From the NCBI RefSeq assembly GCF_027947595.1, contig NZ_CP116257.1, positions 3,348,001-3,412,000 on the forward strand: a stretch of DNA of 64,000 bases, in the 5' to 3' direction. Positions 26,078 through 35,864 of this stretch are shown here, piece by piece. Within the stretch, counting starts at the first letter, position 1. Each line of letters opens with the position of its first letter. The notes under the pieces were generated by a model that was not told the origin of the DNA, ran no database searches, and saw only the letters and a program-made list of their open reading frames with translations. The stretch is from Streptomyces lienomycini (GTDB taxonomy: Bacteria > Actinomycetota > Actinomycetes > Streptomycetales > Streptomycetaceae). The position numbers and the translations under genes were made by a program.

Positions 26078-26534
26078 CCCGTCGCCTCTCCACGGTGCCG
26101 GGTCCGGGCCTGGCCCGACCGACGTTCCTCCACGACGACCGGCGCACGACACGCCCCGGTCCGCACCGAGCCTGCCACACCGGCCGGGGGTCCGGACAGG
26201 GCCGACGGCGGGGGCAGCGGCCGACGGTGGAGGCAGCGGCCGACGGTGGAGGCAGCGGTCGGGGGCGGGAGCGAGGGCGGGGCCGGAGCGCGAGGCCGGA
26301 GCGCGGGGGCAGGGCGGCGAAGGCGCGGTGCCCCCGCCCGGCAGGGCCGTACCCCGGCGCCGTACGAGACCGGTGATTCTGCCGGTCCCCCCGGCCGCCC
26401 CGCCCCTCGACAGTGGCATCGCCGACTCATCGGCGAGGCCCGCCCGGAGAAGGCCCCGGAACGCGACCCCACGTGTTCCGGGCCGTGTGCGACCACCGGC
26501 CGGGCCGCCCGCCACGACAGAGAGGACCCCCCTC
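26078..26534. other. Intergenic stretch with low-complexity sequence
   Basis: Between two divergent genes. Contains a short tandem repeat (annotated separately), G-rich low-complexity runs around 26260-26320, and, at its right end, the leader of the secreted hydrolase. No coding frame with protein-like composition was found. Confidence 0.5.
26201..26257. repeat. Three tandem copies of a 19-bp unit
   Basis: The unit GCCGACGGTGGAGGCAGCG begins at 26201, 26220 and 26239 with at most two differences, followed by a degenerate fourth copy. It is a simple tandem duplication, not a CRISPR: there are no spacers. Confidence 0.8.
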
Positions 26535-27455
26535 GTGCAGCACAACCCCCACACCCACGCCGCGCGTCCGGCACACCGCACCGTACGGCGCCGGTTCGCC
26601 GGGCTGACGGCGGCCGTGGCCGCGGTCGTCGCGCTGAGCACCCTCACCGGCCCGGGCGCCCAGGCCGCCGACAACCCGTACGAGCGCGGCCCGGCTCCCA
26701 CCGAGTCCAGCATCGAGGCGCTGCGCGGCCCCTACTCCGTCGCGGACACCAATGTCTCCTCGCTCACCGTCACCGGGTTCGGCGGCGGCACCATCTACTA
26801 CCCGACCAGCACCAGCGACGGCACGTTCGGCGCCGTCGTGATCGCGCCCGGGTTCACCGCGTACCAGTCCTCCATCGCCTGGCTCGGCCCGCGTCTGGCC
26901 TCCCAGGGCTTCGTCGTGTTCACCATCGACACCAACACCACGCTGGACCAGCCCGACTCGCGGGGCCGCCAACTGCTGGCAGCCCTCGACTACCTCACCG
27001 GGCGCAGCTCCGTCCGCGGCCGGATCGACAGCAGCCGGCTCGGCGTCATGGGCCACTCCATGGGCGGCGGCGGCACCCTGGAGGCCGCCAAGTCCCGGCC
27101 GTCGCTCCAGGCGGCCATCCCCCTCACCCCCTGGAACCTGGACAAGACCTGGCCGGAGGTCAGCACCCCGACGCTGATCGTGGGGGCCGACGGCGACACG
27201 ATCGCCCCGGTGGCCTCCCACGCCGAGCCGTTCTACGGCGGCCTGCCGTCCGCGACCGACCGGGCCTACCTGGAGCTGAACAACGCGACGCACTTCTCGC
27301 CCAACACGTCGAACACGACGATCGCGAAGTACAGCATCTCCTGGCTCAAGCGGTTCGTCGACAACGACACCCGCTACGAGCAGTTCCTGTGCCCGCTGCC
27401 CCGGCCGAGCCTGACCATCGAGGAGTACCGGGGCAACTGCCCGCACGGTTCCTGA
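26535..27455 (+). CDS. Secreted cutinase-like polyester hydrolase/lipase
   Basis: 306-residue secreted alpha/beta hydrolase of the actinobacterial cutinase (polyester hydrolase) family. The signal peptide ends near AQAADNPYE (about 45). The triad is S175 in GHSMGGGG, D221 in [10 protein letters not shown] and H253 in ATHFSPN. The oxyanion-hole segment APGFTAYQ and the aromatic clamp Trp in [10 protein letters not shown] are those of known polyester-degrading members; a Cys pair near the C-terminus (FLCPLP, GNCPHGS) matches their conserved disulfide. The GTG start has GAGAGGA 7 bases upstream. The family hydrolyses cutin, triglycerides and synthetic polyesters; activity on any given polyester is inference. 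A strong terminator follows. Confidence 0.93.
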   Translation: MQHNPHTHAARPAHRTVRRRFAGLTAAVAAVVALSTLTGPGAQAADNPYERGPAPTESSIEALRGPYSVADTNVSSLTVTGFGGGTIYYPTSTSDGTFGAVVIAPGFTAYQSSIAWLGPRLASQGFVVFTIDTNTTLDQPDSRGRQLLAALDYLTGRSSVRGRIDSSRLGVMGHSMGGGGTLEAAKSRPSLQAAIPLTPWNLDKTWPEVSTPTLIVGADGDTIAPVASHAEPFYGGLPSATDRAYLELNNATHFSPNTSNTTIAKYSISWLKRFVDNDTRYEQFLCPLPRPSLTIEEYRGNCPHGS

Positions 27456-27519
27456 CGCCCCGCTCGCAGGGGCACCCCGCCCGGCGGCGGTCGCGGGTAC
27501 GTCGCGGCCGCCGCCGTCG

Positions 27520-27571
27520 CGCTGTGCCGGCGCACGCCCCCGCCCGAGGCCGGTTGGGCGCCGGCACAGCG
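27520..27571 (+). terminator. Terminator hairpin after the cutinase-like gene
   Basis: CGCTGTGCCGGCGC (27520-27533) pairs perfectly with GCGCCGGCACAGCG (27558-27571) across a 24-nt loop, 65 bp after the stop codon. Confidence 0.75.
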
Positions 27572-27655
27572 ACCGGGCCGCCCGCGGGACACAGCACCGC
27601 AGGTGGCAGCGGCGAAGCCCCGGCCGACGCGGGCGGACCGATGCCTTCCGCCTCG

Positions 27656-27673
27656 GGTTACGCGCGCGTAACC
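27656..27673. promoter_or_regulatory. 18-bp perfect palindrome at the LuxR gene promoter
   Basis: GGTTACGCG followed directly by CGCGTAACC, a perfect inverted repeat ending 8 bp before the regulator's ATG. Its right arm contains TAACCT, a possible -10 for a leaderless transcript, so a protein bound here would block the promoter. Confidence 0.6.
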
Positions 27674-27681
27674 TCCCGGGA

Positions 27682-30451
27682 ATGACCGCAGAGACGACCG
27701 TACGCACGGCCGTGCGGATCCACGGCCGGAGCACGCAACGCAAGGCGCTGCGCGAGTTGTTGGACGGACTGCCCACCCACGGCGGCCGGCTCCTCCTGAC
27801 CGGCGAACCCGGACTCGGCCGGACCACGCTGCTCCGGTGGGCCGCCCGCTCCTTCCGCGCCGGTCCCGTACTGCGCCTCGGCCCCGGCGCCGGTCCGGAC
27901 CCCGGCGCACCCGTCGACGCCCGGCACCTGCTCGCCACCCTGCGGGCGGCGGCCGACGAGGCACCCGCACTCGTGTGCGTGGACGACGCCCATCTGTGGG
28001 ACGCGCCGTCACGCACCGCGCTCGGCCGCGCGGCGGAGCGCCTGCACCCCGCGGGCCGGGTCGGCCTCCTCCTCTCCGTCGCCACGGACCGTGCCGTCGC
28101 CCCCGAGTTCGACCGGCTGCCCGTGGTCCGCCTCGATCCACTGTCACCGCCGCGCGCCGCCGCCCTGCTCGACGACGCGACCGACGGCGCCGCCACCCCG
28201 GCCGTCCGCGAGCAGCTCCTGGCCGAGGCGGACGGCAACCCGGCCCTCCTCGTCGCCCTCGTGCGCCGCCTGTCACCCGCCGAGCTGCGCGGCCACCGGC
28301 CCCTGCCCGCCCCCTGGCCGACGCCGCGACCCTGGCCGAGGCCGCGGGCGGCACCCCGACGGGGGCTCGCCCCACGCGCGGGACCTGCTGCTGACGGTGG
28401 CGGCGGCCGTACAGGCCTCGGACGGGCCGGACGTCGACGCAGGACTGGCCCGGGAAGCGGTACGGCGCCTGGGACCGGCGCCGGGTCCCGGCCCGGAACC
28501 GCTGCCCGCGCAGCTCCTCCTGGCAGGCGACCGGCTCCGCTTCCACAGCCCGCTGGTGTGCCGCACGGTGCACGCCACCGCCGCGCCGGACCGCCGCCGC
28601 GCCGCGCACCGCGCGCTGGCCGACGCACTGGAGAGCGGCGGCCGACGGCTCCCGGAGCTGCTGCACCGCTCCTGGGCCCTGGGCGGCCCGGCACCCGCGC
28701 CGTCACCCGCGGACCGGCTCGCCGCGGTGGCGGCCGACGGCACCGCACCCGCCTCCCACCGGCTGCGCGCGACGGCGTACGCCCGCGCCGCCGAGCTGAC
28801 GGCCGACGGAGCGACACGCGCGGAGCGGTACACCGCCGCCGCCGAGCAGGAACTGCTGGCCGGGCGCCCCGAACGGGCCCGCCCGCTGCTCGTGGCGGCG
28901 CGCGGCCACGCCGCCCCCGCCGCCGTACGGGGCCGGGCCGAACTGGTGCGCGGCCTGACCGAACTCGGGGACGGCCCGGTCGGCGACGCCCACCAGTCCC
29001 TGCTGCTGGCCGCGTCCCTGCTCGCGAAGGACGCCCCCGCCGACGCCGCGACCGCCGCGCTGGCCGCCGCCGACGCGGCCTGGGCGGCGGGCGACCTGCC
29101 GGCCTGCCTGGCCACGCTCGCCCCCGAACCACCGCGCCGGGCCGACCCCGCGGCCCACGGGCGCGCGGCCCACCGGTGCTCCGAGCCACCCGCGGCCTCC
29201 GCCGTACGGGACCACCGCGTCGGCATGCGGGCACTGCTCCAGGGGCGGCTCGACCGGGCCGGCGCACCGCTCGGGCAGGTGGTGGCACGGGGCAGGACCG
29301 GAGACCGGCCCGAGGAGCTGCTGCGGTCCGCGGCGGCCGCGCTGCTGCTCGGCGACGTGGACGCCGCCCGCGGCGCCGGGGCCCGGGCGCTGGCGGCCGC
29401 CCGGCAGCTCGGCGCGGACACGCTGGTGCCGCGGGCCCTGGAGTACCTCGCCTACGCCGAACTGCGCGCCGGCCGGCACCCGCAGGCCCGCACCCACGCG
29501 GAGGAGGGGCTGAACACCGCACTGCGGGCCGGGCAGCGCAACACGGCGGCCCACCACCGGGCGGTGCTGGCACTCGCGGCGTCGGTCGAGGAGGAACCGG
29601 AGGTCGTCGCCCGGCACGTCACGGCGGCGCTGGACACGGCCCGACGGCACGGGCTGGCCCAGGCGGCCACTCTCGCCCAGTGGGCGGCGGCCCGCGCCGA
29701 CCTCGGCAGGGGGCGCCCGTACGACGCCGCCGACCGGCTCGGGCTGCTCGTCCTCCCCGGCCCCGGGCGGGGCCACTTCGCGGTGTGGCGGCTGGCCGTG
29801 CCCTGCTTCGTGGAGGCCGCGGTCCTTGCCGGACGCCACGACGACGCCTCCGGGGTCCTCACGGACTTCGCCGGCTGGGCGGCGTTCGGCGCCGACCCGC
29901 AGGCCGCCGCCCAACTGGCCCGCTGCCACGCCCTCCTCGCCCCGCCGGACGCCGCCGACGACCTCTACCGGCGCGCGCTCGCCCGGCACGACGAGGCGGG
30001 CGGCGACTTCGAACGGGCCCGCACGGCACTGCTGTACGGCAAGTGGCTGCGCCGGCGCCGCAGACCGCGCGAGGCCCGCGGCCGCCTCGGCACCGCCCTG
30101 GCCGGCTTCGAGCGGTGCGGCGCCGGCGTCTGGGCCGCGCAGGCACGCGACGAACTGCGCGCCCTCGGCGCGACCCCGCACCACACCCGGGACGGCACGC
30201 CGACCCGCCTCACCCGCCTGACCCCGCAGCAACTGCGCATCGCCCGGCACGTCGCCGAGGGCGCCACCAACCGCGAGGTCGCGCTGACCCTCGCGGTGAG
30301 CACCCGCACCGTCGACTACCACCTCCGCAACGTCTTCGCCGCGCTCGGCGTACGGTCCCGCCTGGAGCTGGCCCGCGTGGTCGGGCAGGCGGAACAGACC
30401 CCCGGGGCCGGTCGGCGCGATGGGCCCGGGAGCCCGGACCGCAGGAAATGA
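27682..30451 (+). pseudogene. LuxR-family ATPase regulator with two apparent frameshifts
   Basis: Read as one gene of about 920 residues of the large AAA/LuxR type. Frame 1 encodes the ATPase start: GEPGLGRTTLL (P-loop with Arg instead of the usual Lys) and Walker B LVCVDDAHLWD. Near base 28310 the coding signal moves to a second frame (PLADAATLAEAAGG), and near 28355-28375 to a third, which runs through a long TPR-like helical region to a normal LuxR helix-turn-helix (LTPQQLRIARHVAEGATNRE, STRTVDYHLRNVFAALGV). Each shift equals loss of one base and sits in C/G homopolymers, so sequencing error or a recent disabling mutation are both possible. Target genes unknown; autoregulation is suggested by the upstream palindrome. 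Confidence 0.75.
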
Positions 30452-30588
30452 CCGGTGCACAACCCTAGGGACCGACCGGACGGTATGCCATCCTTCGGGG
30501 CAGGACGAGTCAGGGGGCAGGCCCGGCGCGGCGGGACGGCCCGTCGCGGAGCGGCGCCTCCGCAAGCCCTGCCCCGGGGAGGACCGCG

Positions 30589-31878
30589 ATGCAGCACGCC
30601 GTACGGTCACGAGCAGCGATCCGCACCGGGCTGACGCCCGTTCCACGCCCGCGGACACCCGGCGTCACGTCGTTGATCGACGCCGACGCCCTGCGTGTCC
30701 TGCACCGGGCCGCCCGCGCCCTGCTCGACGACCTGCCCGACCTGACCGACCGGCTGACGGCCCTGCTGGGGGAGCAGGAGCCCGCGTACCGGGCGGCCCT
30801 CGCCCACGACCCCACCGCCACCTGGCAGGAGGCCCACCGCTCCCTGCGGCACAGCGTGGCCTCGCTCCTCGACCCGCGCGGCGCCCGGGACGCGGCCCGC
30901 CGCTGCTCCTGGCGGATCGGCGCCGCCCGCGCCGAACAGGGACTCCCGCTGGACGCCCTGCTCCACGCCTTCCGCCTGGGCGGCTCGCTGGTGTGGCAGC
31001 GGCTGGTCGAGGAGACGTCCAGGGCCGCCCCCGAGGACGTGCGGCTCCTGGTGCACGTGGCCGCCGACGTGTGGAACTTCGTCGACGAGCACTGCACCCT
31101 GGTCGCGGACGCCTACCGGCAGACCGAGTGGCAGATCGGCCGGCGCCGCGAGAACCGGGCCCGGCTGCTGGCGGCCGGGCTGCTCGACGGCACCGGCCGC
31201 ATCGCCGACCTGCCCGAGGCCGCCCGCGCCCTGGACCTGCCGGAACAGGGCCGGTACGTCGTCGTCGCCGTCACCGGCGGGCCCCCGGCCCGCTCCGACG
31301 CGGCCCGCGCCGCCGCCGTACCGCCCGGGGCCCGCGTCCACTGGCACGCCGGGCCGGAGGTCGACTACGGCATCGTCCTCGTCGGTCCCCGCGAGGACCT
31401 GCCGCACCCGCACGAGCCGGGGACCGGGCCGCACGCCCCGGCCGTCGTCCCCGGTCTCCGCACCGGCGTCGGCAGCCCGGTCGACGGACTCGCCGCCGTC
31501 GGCGACGCCCGCAGGCTCGCGGACACGGCCCTGGACATCTGCCCCGCGGCCGGCGGCACGGTGCGACTGGCCGACCACCTCCCCGCAGCCCTGGTCGTCT
31601 CCAGCCCCGAACTGGGCCGGGCGCTGGCCGAGAAGGTGCTCGGCCCGCTGCTCCGCCTGGAGCCCGCCGACCGCGAGGTGCTCCTGGACACCCTCACCAC
31701 GTGGCTCGACTGCGACGGCTCGGCCCAGCGCGCCGGGGAACGCCTCTACTGCCACCGCAACACCGTCCTCAACCGCCTGCGCCGCTGCGAACAGCTGACC
31801 GGCCGCTCCCTGGCCCGCCCGGCCGACGTCGTCGAGTTCAGCCTCGCCCTGACGGCCCGGCGCCTCCTGCCCGACTGA
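30589..31878 (+). CDS. PucR/CdaR-type transcriptional regulator
   Basis: 429 residues. The C-terminal helix-turn-helix typical of PucR regulators is clear: LLDTLTTWLDCDGSAQRAGERL then YCHRNTVLNRLRRCEQLTGRSL (about 365-415). The N-terminal 200 residues form a helical sensory region with RsbR-like features (SWRIGAARAEQGLPLDALLHAFRLGG), and a GGDEF-like remnant fold lies between. GGGAGGA lies 5 bases before ATG. PucR proteins usually activate purine or amino-acid catabolism genes; here the adjacent ABC importer operon on the same strand is the likely target. A hairpin terminator separates them. Confidence 0.88.
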   Translation: MQHAVRSRAAIRTGLTPVPRPRTPGVTSLIDADALRVLHRAARALLDDLPDLTDRLTALLGEQEPAYRAALAHDPTATWQEAHRSLRHSVASLLDPRGARDAARRCSWRIGAARAEQGLPLDALLHAFRLGGSLVWQRLVEETSRAAPEDVRLLVHVAADVWNFVDEHCTLVADAYRQTEWQIGRRRENRARLLAAGLLDGTGRIADLPEAARALDLPEQGRYVVVAVTGGPPARSDAARAAAVPPGARVHWHAGPEVDYGIVLVGPREDLPHPHEPGTGPHAPAVVPGLRTGVGSPVDGLAAVGDARRLADTALDICPAAGGTVRLADHLPAALVVSSPELGRALAEKVLGPLLRLEPADREVLLDTLTTWLDCDGSAQRAGERLYCHRNTVLNRLRRCEQLTGRSLARPADVVEFSLALTARRLLPD

Positions 31879-32241
31879 CGCACGCGGCGGGGCGACGCCC
31901 GCGCCCCGCCGAAGCCGTCCGCCCCGGGCGGTACGCCGCGCAGCCGGTGTGCCGCCCGGAACGGCCGCGTCCCCTCACCCTCCAGCCGCACCCCCGCCCT
32001 TGCGCGCCCGCCCGCCACCGGCCGAGGGCCTCCCGGACGCCCCGTCCCGCACCGTCGGCGCGCACGACGGACGCCGCCGGGCCACCGCCCTCCTGGGCAT
32101 CCGCACAGACTCACCGCCCCCGGACTGGGACGCCGCAGCGACCCTGCCCGAGCCCCCTGTACGGACACCCGTGCCCGTGTTGTCGTGAGCTCCCCCTTCA
32201 CCCGTCACCGTGCCCTCCCGGCGCGGTCCCAAGGAGCCGCG
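31879..32241. other. Intergenic region before the ABC importer operon
   Basis: Holds the terminator of the PucR gene and the promoter/leader of the importer operon. One + strand frame (79 codons, Pro-rich) has no domain and no good start site. No further structure was recognised. Confidence 0.5.
31885..31911 (+). terminator. Terminator hairpin after the PucR gene
   Basis: CGGCGGGGC (31885-31893) and GCCCCGCCG (31903-31911) form a perfect 9-bp stem with a 9-nt loop, six bases after the stop codon. Confidence 0.75.
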
Positions 32242-33033
32242 ATGCCCGCAGCACCACCGGACGGCACGCCCGCGCTGCACGTCGAGAGCCTCGACGTGAC
32301 GTACGGGCGCGCGCTGTCCGCCCTCCGCTCCGTGTCCCTGACCGTCCCGCGCGGCGCCGTCGTCGCGCTCCTCGGTGCCAACGGCGCCGGCAAGACGACG
32401 CTGCTGCGGGCCGTCTCGGGCACCCTGCGCCTGCACCGCGGCGCGATCACGGCCGGTCGCGTCCGCTACGGCGACACGGTCCTCGACGGCCGGGACCCCG
32501 TCGCCGCCGTACGCGCCGGAGTCGTCCAGGTGCCCGAGGGCAGGCGGGTGTTCGCCGGACTCACCGTCGACGAGAACCTGCGGGCCGGCGGACTCGGCCT
32601 CAACCGGCGTGCCCCGGCACAGGTCCGCGAGGCCCGGGAGCGGGTCCTCACCCTCTTCCCCAGGCTCGCCGAACGCACCCGCCAGGCCGCCGGCCTGCTG
32701 TCCGGCGGCGAGCAGCAGATGCTCGCGATCGGCCGCGCCCTGATGGCCGCCCCCCGCCTGCTCCTCCTCGACGAACCCTCGCTCGGACTCGCCCCGATGA
32801 TGGTCGACCGCATCGCCGAGGTCGTCCGCGAGATCAACGCCCAGGGCACCGCCGTCCTCCTCGTCGAACAGAACGCCGGCATGGCCCTGTCGCTAGCCGA
32901 GCACGCGTACGTCCTGGAGGTCGGCGAGATCGGGCTGTCCGGCGACGCCGCCGAACTCGCCCGCACGGACGCCGTACGCCGCCTCTACCTGGGCGAGACC
33001 ACCGACGGCGCCGACGGCAAGGGGGCCGCGTGA
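32242..33033 (+). CDS. livF: Branched-chain amino-acid-type ABC importer, ATPase LivF
   Basis: 263-residue ATPase. Walker A GANGAGKTT, signature LSGGEQQM, Walker B LLLLDEPSLGLAP, and the LivF-type stretch GVVQVPEGRRVFAGLTVDENL are all present. It hydrolyses ATP on the cytoplasmic face to drive import with LivG, LivH, LivM and LivK. I chose ATG with AAGGAG five bases upstream; the frame is open 57 bases further upstream. It is first in a five-gene operon, an unusual order since livK more often leads. The stop overlaps the livG start by four bases. Confidence 0.93.
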   Translation: MPAAPPDGTPALHVESLDVTYGRALSALRSVSLTVPRGAVVALLGANGAGKTTLLRAVSGTLRLHRGAITAGRVRYGDTVLDGRDPVAAVRAGVVQVPEGRRVFAGLTVDENLRAGGLGLNRRAPAQVREARERVLTLFPRLAERTRQAAGLLSGGEQQMLAIGRALMAAPRLLLLDEPSLGLAPMMVDRIAEVVREINAQGTAVLLVEQNAGMALSLAEHAYVLEVGEIGLSGDAAELARTDAVRRLYLGETTDGADGKGAA

Positions 33034-33830
33034 CCACCCCCGCCACGGCCCCGCCCGCGCTCCGCGTACGCGCAGTGAGCGTGCGCTTCGCCGGACTCCT
33101 CGCCCTCGACGACGTCTCCTTCACCGTCGCCCCCGCCACCGTGCACGCCGTCATCGGACCCAACGGCGCCGGCAAGTCCACCTGCTTCAACGTCCTGTCC
33201 GGCCTGTACCGCCCCACCGCCGGCACCGTACGGCTCGGCGCCGCCGAACTGACCCGGCTCGCCCCGCACCGGATCGCCGCCCTCGGTGTCGCCCGCACCT
33301 TCCAGAACATCGTCACCACCCAGGGCACCGTCGCCGACAACCTGATGCTCGGCCGCCACGCCCTGTCCCGCGCCGGTTTCGCCGCCAGCGCCCTGCGCCT
33401 GCCGCGCGCCCTGCGCGAACAGCGCGAACACCTCGCCAAGGCCCGAGAGATCGCCGAACTCACCGGCCTCGGCGCCCACTTCGACTCACCCGTCGCGCTG
33501 CTGTCCTACGGCGACCGCAAACGCGTCGAACTCGCCCGCGCCCTGTGTCTGGAGCCCCGTGTCCTGCTGCTCGACGAACCCGTGGCCGGCATGAACGCCG
33601 CCGAACGCGCCCGCATGACCGGGGTGGTCAAGGAGATCCGCGCCGAACTCGGCCTGTCCGTCGTCCTGGTCGAGCACGACATGGGCCTGGTCATGCGCCT
33701 CGCCGACGACGTCACCGTCCTCGACTTCGGCCGGGCCATCGCCCACGGCACCCCCGACGAGGTCCGGCGCGACCCCGAGGTGCTCCGCGCCTACCTCGGC
33801 ACCGGCGGCACGGGGGAGGACGCGGCATGA
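33030..33830 (+). CDS. livG: Branched-chain amino-acid-type ABC importer, ATPase LivG
   Basis: 266-residue ATPase of LivG type. Walker A GPNGAGKST, the LivG-specific GVARTFQNIVTTQGTVADNLMLGRH, Walker B VLLLDEPVAGMN and the C-terminal VLDFGRAIAHGTPDEVRRDPEV. The usual signature LSGGxxR is replaced by LSYGDRKRVE, which is the normal LivG variant. The GTG start overlaps the livF stop (GTGA), and its own stop overlaps livH (ATGA), so the genes are translationally coupled. Confidence 0.93.
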   Translation: MTTPATAPPALRVRAVSVRFAGLLALDDVSFTVAPATVHAVIGPNGAGKSTCFNVLSGLYRPTAGTVRLGAAELTRLAPHRIAALGVARTFQNIVTTQGTVADNLMLGRHALSRAGFAASALRLPRALREQREHLAKAREIAELTGLGAHFDSPVALLSYGDRKRVELARALCLEPRVLLLDEPVAGMNAAERARMTGVVKEIRAELGLSVVLVEHDMGLVMRLADDVTVLDFGRAIAHGTPDEVRRDPEVLRAYLGTGGTGEDAA

Positions 33831-34726
33831 CGGGCTTCCTCGACAGCCTCGTGGGCGGCCTCGCCCTCGGCTCCGTCTACGCGCTGATCGCCCTCGGCTT
33901 CGTCACCATCTTCAAGGCCTCCGGCGTCCTCAGCTTCACCCACGGCTCGCTGCTGCTGCTCGGCGGGTACCTCGTCGCCGTCCTCCACGACGACCTCGGC
34001 TTCGCCGGGGCGCTCGCCGTCGCGGTCCTCGTGACGGCGGCCGCGGCCGGGGTGCTGGACCGGGTGGTGCTGCAACGCGTCGGGGGGAGCGACCCCGGCG
34101 CCGCCCACGTCCAGACCATCGTCACCATCGGCATCGACATCGTCCTGGTCACCGACCTCGCCCGGCGCATCGGCGGCGACCTGCTGCCGCTCGGCGACCC
34201 CTGGGGCTCCGCCGTGACCGACCTCGGCCCGGTGACGATGGCGGACAGCCGCATCGCCGCGATCCTGGTGTCCGCCGTCGCCATCGGCGGCGCCTTCGCC
34301 CTCTTCCGGTTCACCCCCTGGGGCCTGTCGCTGCGCGCGGCGGCGGAGGACCGCGAGGCCGCCGCCCTCATGGGCGTACGGCTCACCCGCGTACGCACCC
34401 TCGCCTGGTGCCTGGCCGGCGGCCTCGCCGCGCTCGCCGCGGTCTTCCTGGTCGCCTTCCCGGCGCCCGGCCTGGAGCGCACCACCGGGCAGATCGCCCT
34501 GAAGGCGTTCCCGGCCGCCATCCTCGGCGGCATGACCTCCCCGGTCGGCGCCCTGGTCGGCAGCATGCTGATCGGCCTCACCGAGGCGTTCGTCGCCGGC
34601 TACCAGTCCGACCTGCACGTCCTCGGCGAGGGCTTCGGGGACGTCGCCCCCTACGCGGTGATGGTGCTCGTCCTGCTGGTGCGCCCCGCCGGACTCTTCG
34701 CGGCGAAGGGGGCGGCCCGTGTCTGA
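33827..34726 (+). CDS. livH: Branched-chain amino-acid-type ABC importer, permease LivH
   Basis: 299-residue membrane protein with about eight helices. Typical LivH features: FLDSLVGGLALGSVYALIALGF at the start, the SFTHGSLLLLGGY segment, the cytoplasmic EAA-like loop LRAAAEDREAAALMGVRLTRVRTLAW that contacts the ATPases, and the end GFGDVAPYAVMVLVLLVRPAGLF. It forms the transmembrane channel with LivM. It overlaps the next gene by 8 bp. Confidence 0.92.
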   Translation: MTGFLDSLVGGLALGSVYALIALGFVTIFKASGVLSFTHGSLLLLGGYLVAVLHDDLGFAGALAVAVLVTAAAAGVLDRVVLQRVGGSDPGAAHVQTIVTIGIDIVLVTDLARRIGGDLLPLGDPWGSAVTDLGPVTMADSRIAAILVSAVAIGGAFALFRFTPWGLSLRAAAEDREAAALMGVRLTRVRTLAWCLAGGLAALAAVFLVAFPAPGLERTTGQIALKAFPAAILGGMTSPVGALVGSMLIGLTEAFVAGYQSDLHVLGEGFGDVAPYAVMVLVLLVRPAGLFAAKGAARV

Positions 34727-35864
34727 CCCGCGATCCCTCGCCCTCAAGCGGGGCCCGCTCCTGCTGACCGCCCTGCTCCTGTGCGCCCTGCCCTTCTACC
34801 TGGACGCCTTCTGGCTGCGCATCGGCCTGTTCTCCATGGCCGCCGCCATCGGCGCCGTCGGACTCGGGCTGCTCAGCGGCACCGCCGGGCAACTCTCCCT
34901 CGGGCACGCCTTCTTCCTCGCCGTCGGCGCCTACGGCTACGTCTGGCTCGCGGGCGAGCCGGGCCCCGGGCTGCCCCCTGCCCTCGCCCTCGTCCTCGCC
35001 GTGCTCCTGGCCGGTGCGGCGGGAGGCCTGTTCAGTCCCGTCGCCGGGCGGGTGAAGGGCATCTACCTCGGCGTGGCCACCCTCGCCCTGGTCTTCCTCG
35101 GCCACCACGTCCTGCTCACCGCGGACTCCGTCACCGGCGGCTTCAACGGGCGCTCGGTGCCACCCCTGGAGCTGGGCGGCTTCGCCTTCGCCGAGTCCGG
35201 TCCCGGCCTCACCGTCCTGGGCGTGCCGTTCGGCGCCGAGGAACGGCTGTGGTACCTGGGCCTCGCCCTGTTCGCCGTCACCTGGTTCACCGCGCGCGGA
35301 CTGCTGCGCGGACGCCCCGGACGCGCCCTGGTGGCCCTGCGCGACAGCGAGACCGCGGCGTCCGTGATGGGCGTGCACGTGGCCCGGTACCGCTCGGCCG
35401 CGTTCGTCGTCTCCTCGATGTACGCGGGCCTCGCCGGCGTCCTGCTCGCCCTCTCCTTCCGCCGCGTGGTGCCCGACTACTTCTCCCTCGCCCTCTCCGT
35501 CGACTACCTCGCCATGATCGTCATCGGCGGCCTCGGCTCGGTGGCCGGAGCCACCGCCGGCGCCGTCTTCGTCACCGCGCTGCCCCTGCTGATGACCCGC
35601 TACGCCGACCAGTTGCCGCTGGTGGCGGCGCCGGGTTCCGGGGGCGGCTCGATCGGCCCGACCGAGGCGTCCCGCTACCTCTACGGCGCGGCGATCGTCG
35701 TGATCCTCCTCTACGCCCCCGACGGCCTGCACGGCCTGGCCCGCCGCGCCCGGGCCCGCCTGCGCCGCCGGCCGTCCGTCACCGGTCCTCCCGGCACCGG
35801 GACCACCCCGGCCGCCGCCGCCCCAGACGCCACCATCGCACGAGCCAAGGAGCACACCCCGTGA
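34719..35864 (+). CDS. livM: Branched-chain amino-acid-type ABC importer, permease LivM
   Basis: 381-residue membrane protein with about nine helices. LivM hallmarks: LGLLSGTAGQLSLGHAFFLAVGAYG, the coupling loop LVALRDSETAASVMGVHVARYRSAAF, and MIVIGGLGSVAGATAGA. Between the last helices lies a Gly/Ser-rich loop (APGSGGGSIGPTEASRY), and the tail is basic then Ala/Pro-rich. GTG start inside livH; the stop overlaps the livK GTG (GTGA). Confidence 0.92.
   Translation: MSDPRSLALKRGPLLLTALLLCALPFYLDAFWLRIGLFSMAAAIGAVGLGLLSGTAGQLSLGHAFFLAVGAYGYVWLAGEPGPGLPPALALVLAVLLAGAAGGLFSPVAGRVKGIYLGVATLALVFLGHHVLLTADSVTGGFNGRSVPPLELGGFAFAESGPGLTVLGVPFGAEERLWYLGLALFAVTWFTARGLLRGRPGRALVALRDSETAASVMGVHVARYRSAAFVVSSMYAGLAGVLLALSFRRVVPDYFSLALSVDYLAMIVIGGLGSVAGATAGAVFVTALPLLMTRYADQLPLVAAPGSGGGSIGPTEASRYLYGAAIVVILLYAPDGLHGLARRARARLRRRPSVTGPPGTGTTPAAAAPDATIARAKEHTP

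Noticed and set aside
26201..26257. Possible CRISPR or iteron array
   Set aside because: The 19-bp units are contiguous with no spacers and no cas or replication genes nearby; a simple tandem repeat.
26427..29573. 1048-codon minus-strand frame
   Set aside because: Lies opposite the cutinase-like gene and the LuxR regulator, is Arg/Gly/Pro-rich and has no domain; a shadow of genuine + strand genes.
31949..32188. 79-codon + strand ORF before livF
   Set aside because: Pro/Ala/Arg-rich, no ribosome binding site, no recognisable similarity; probably leader DNA of the importer operon.
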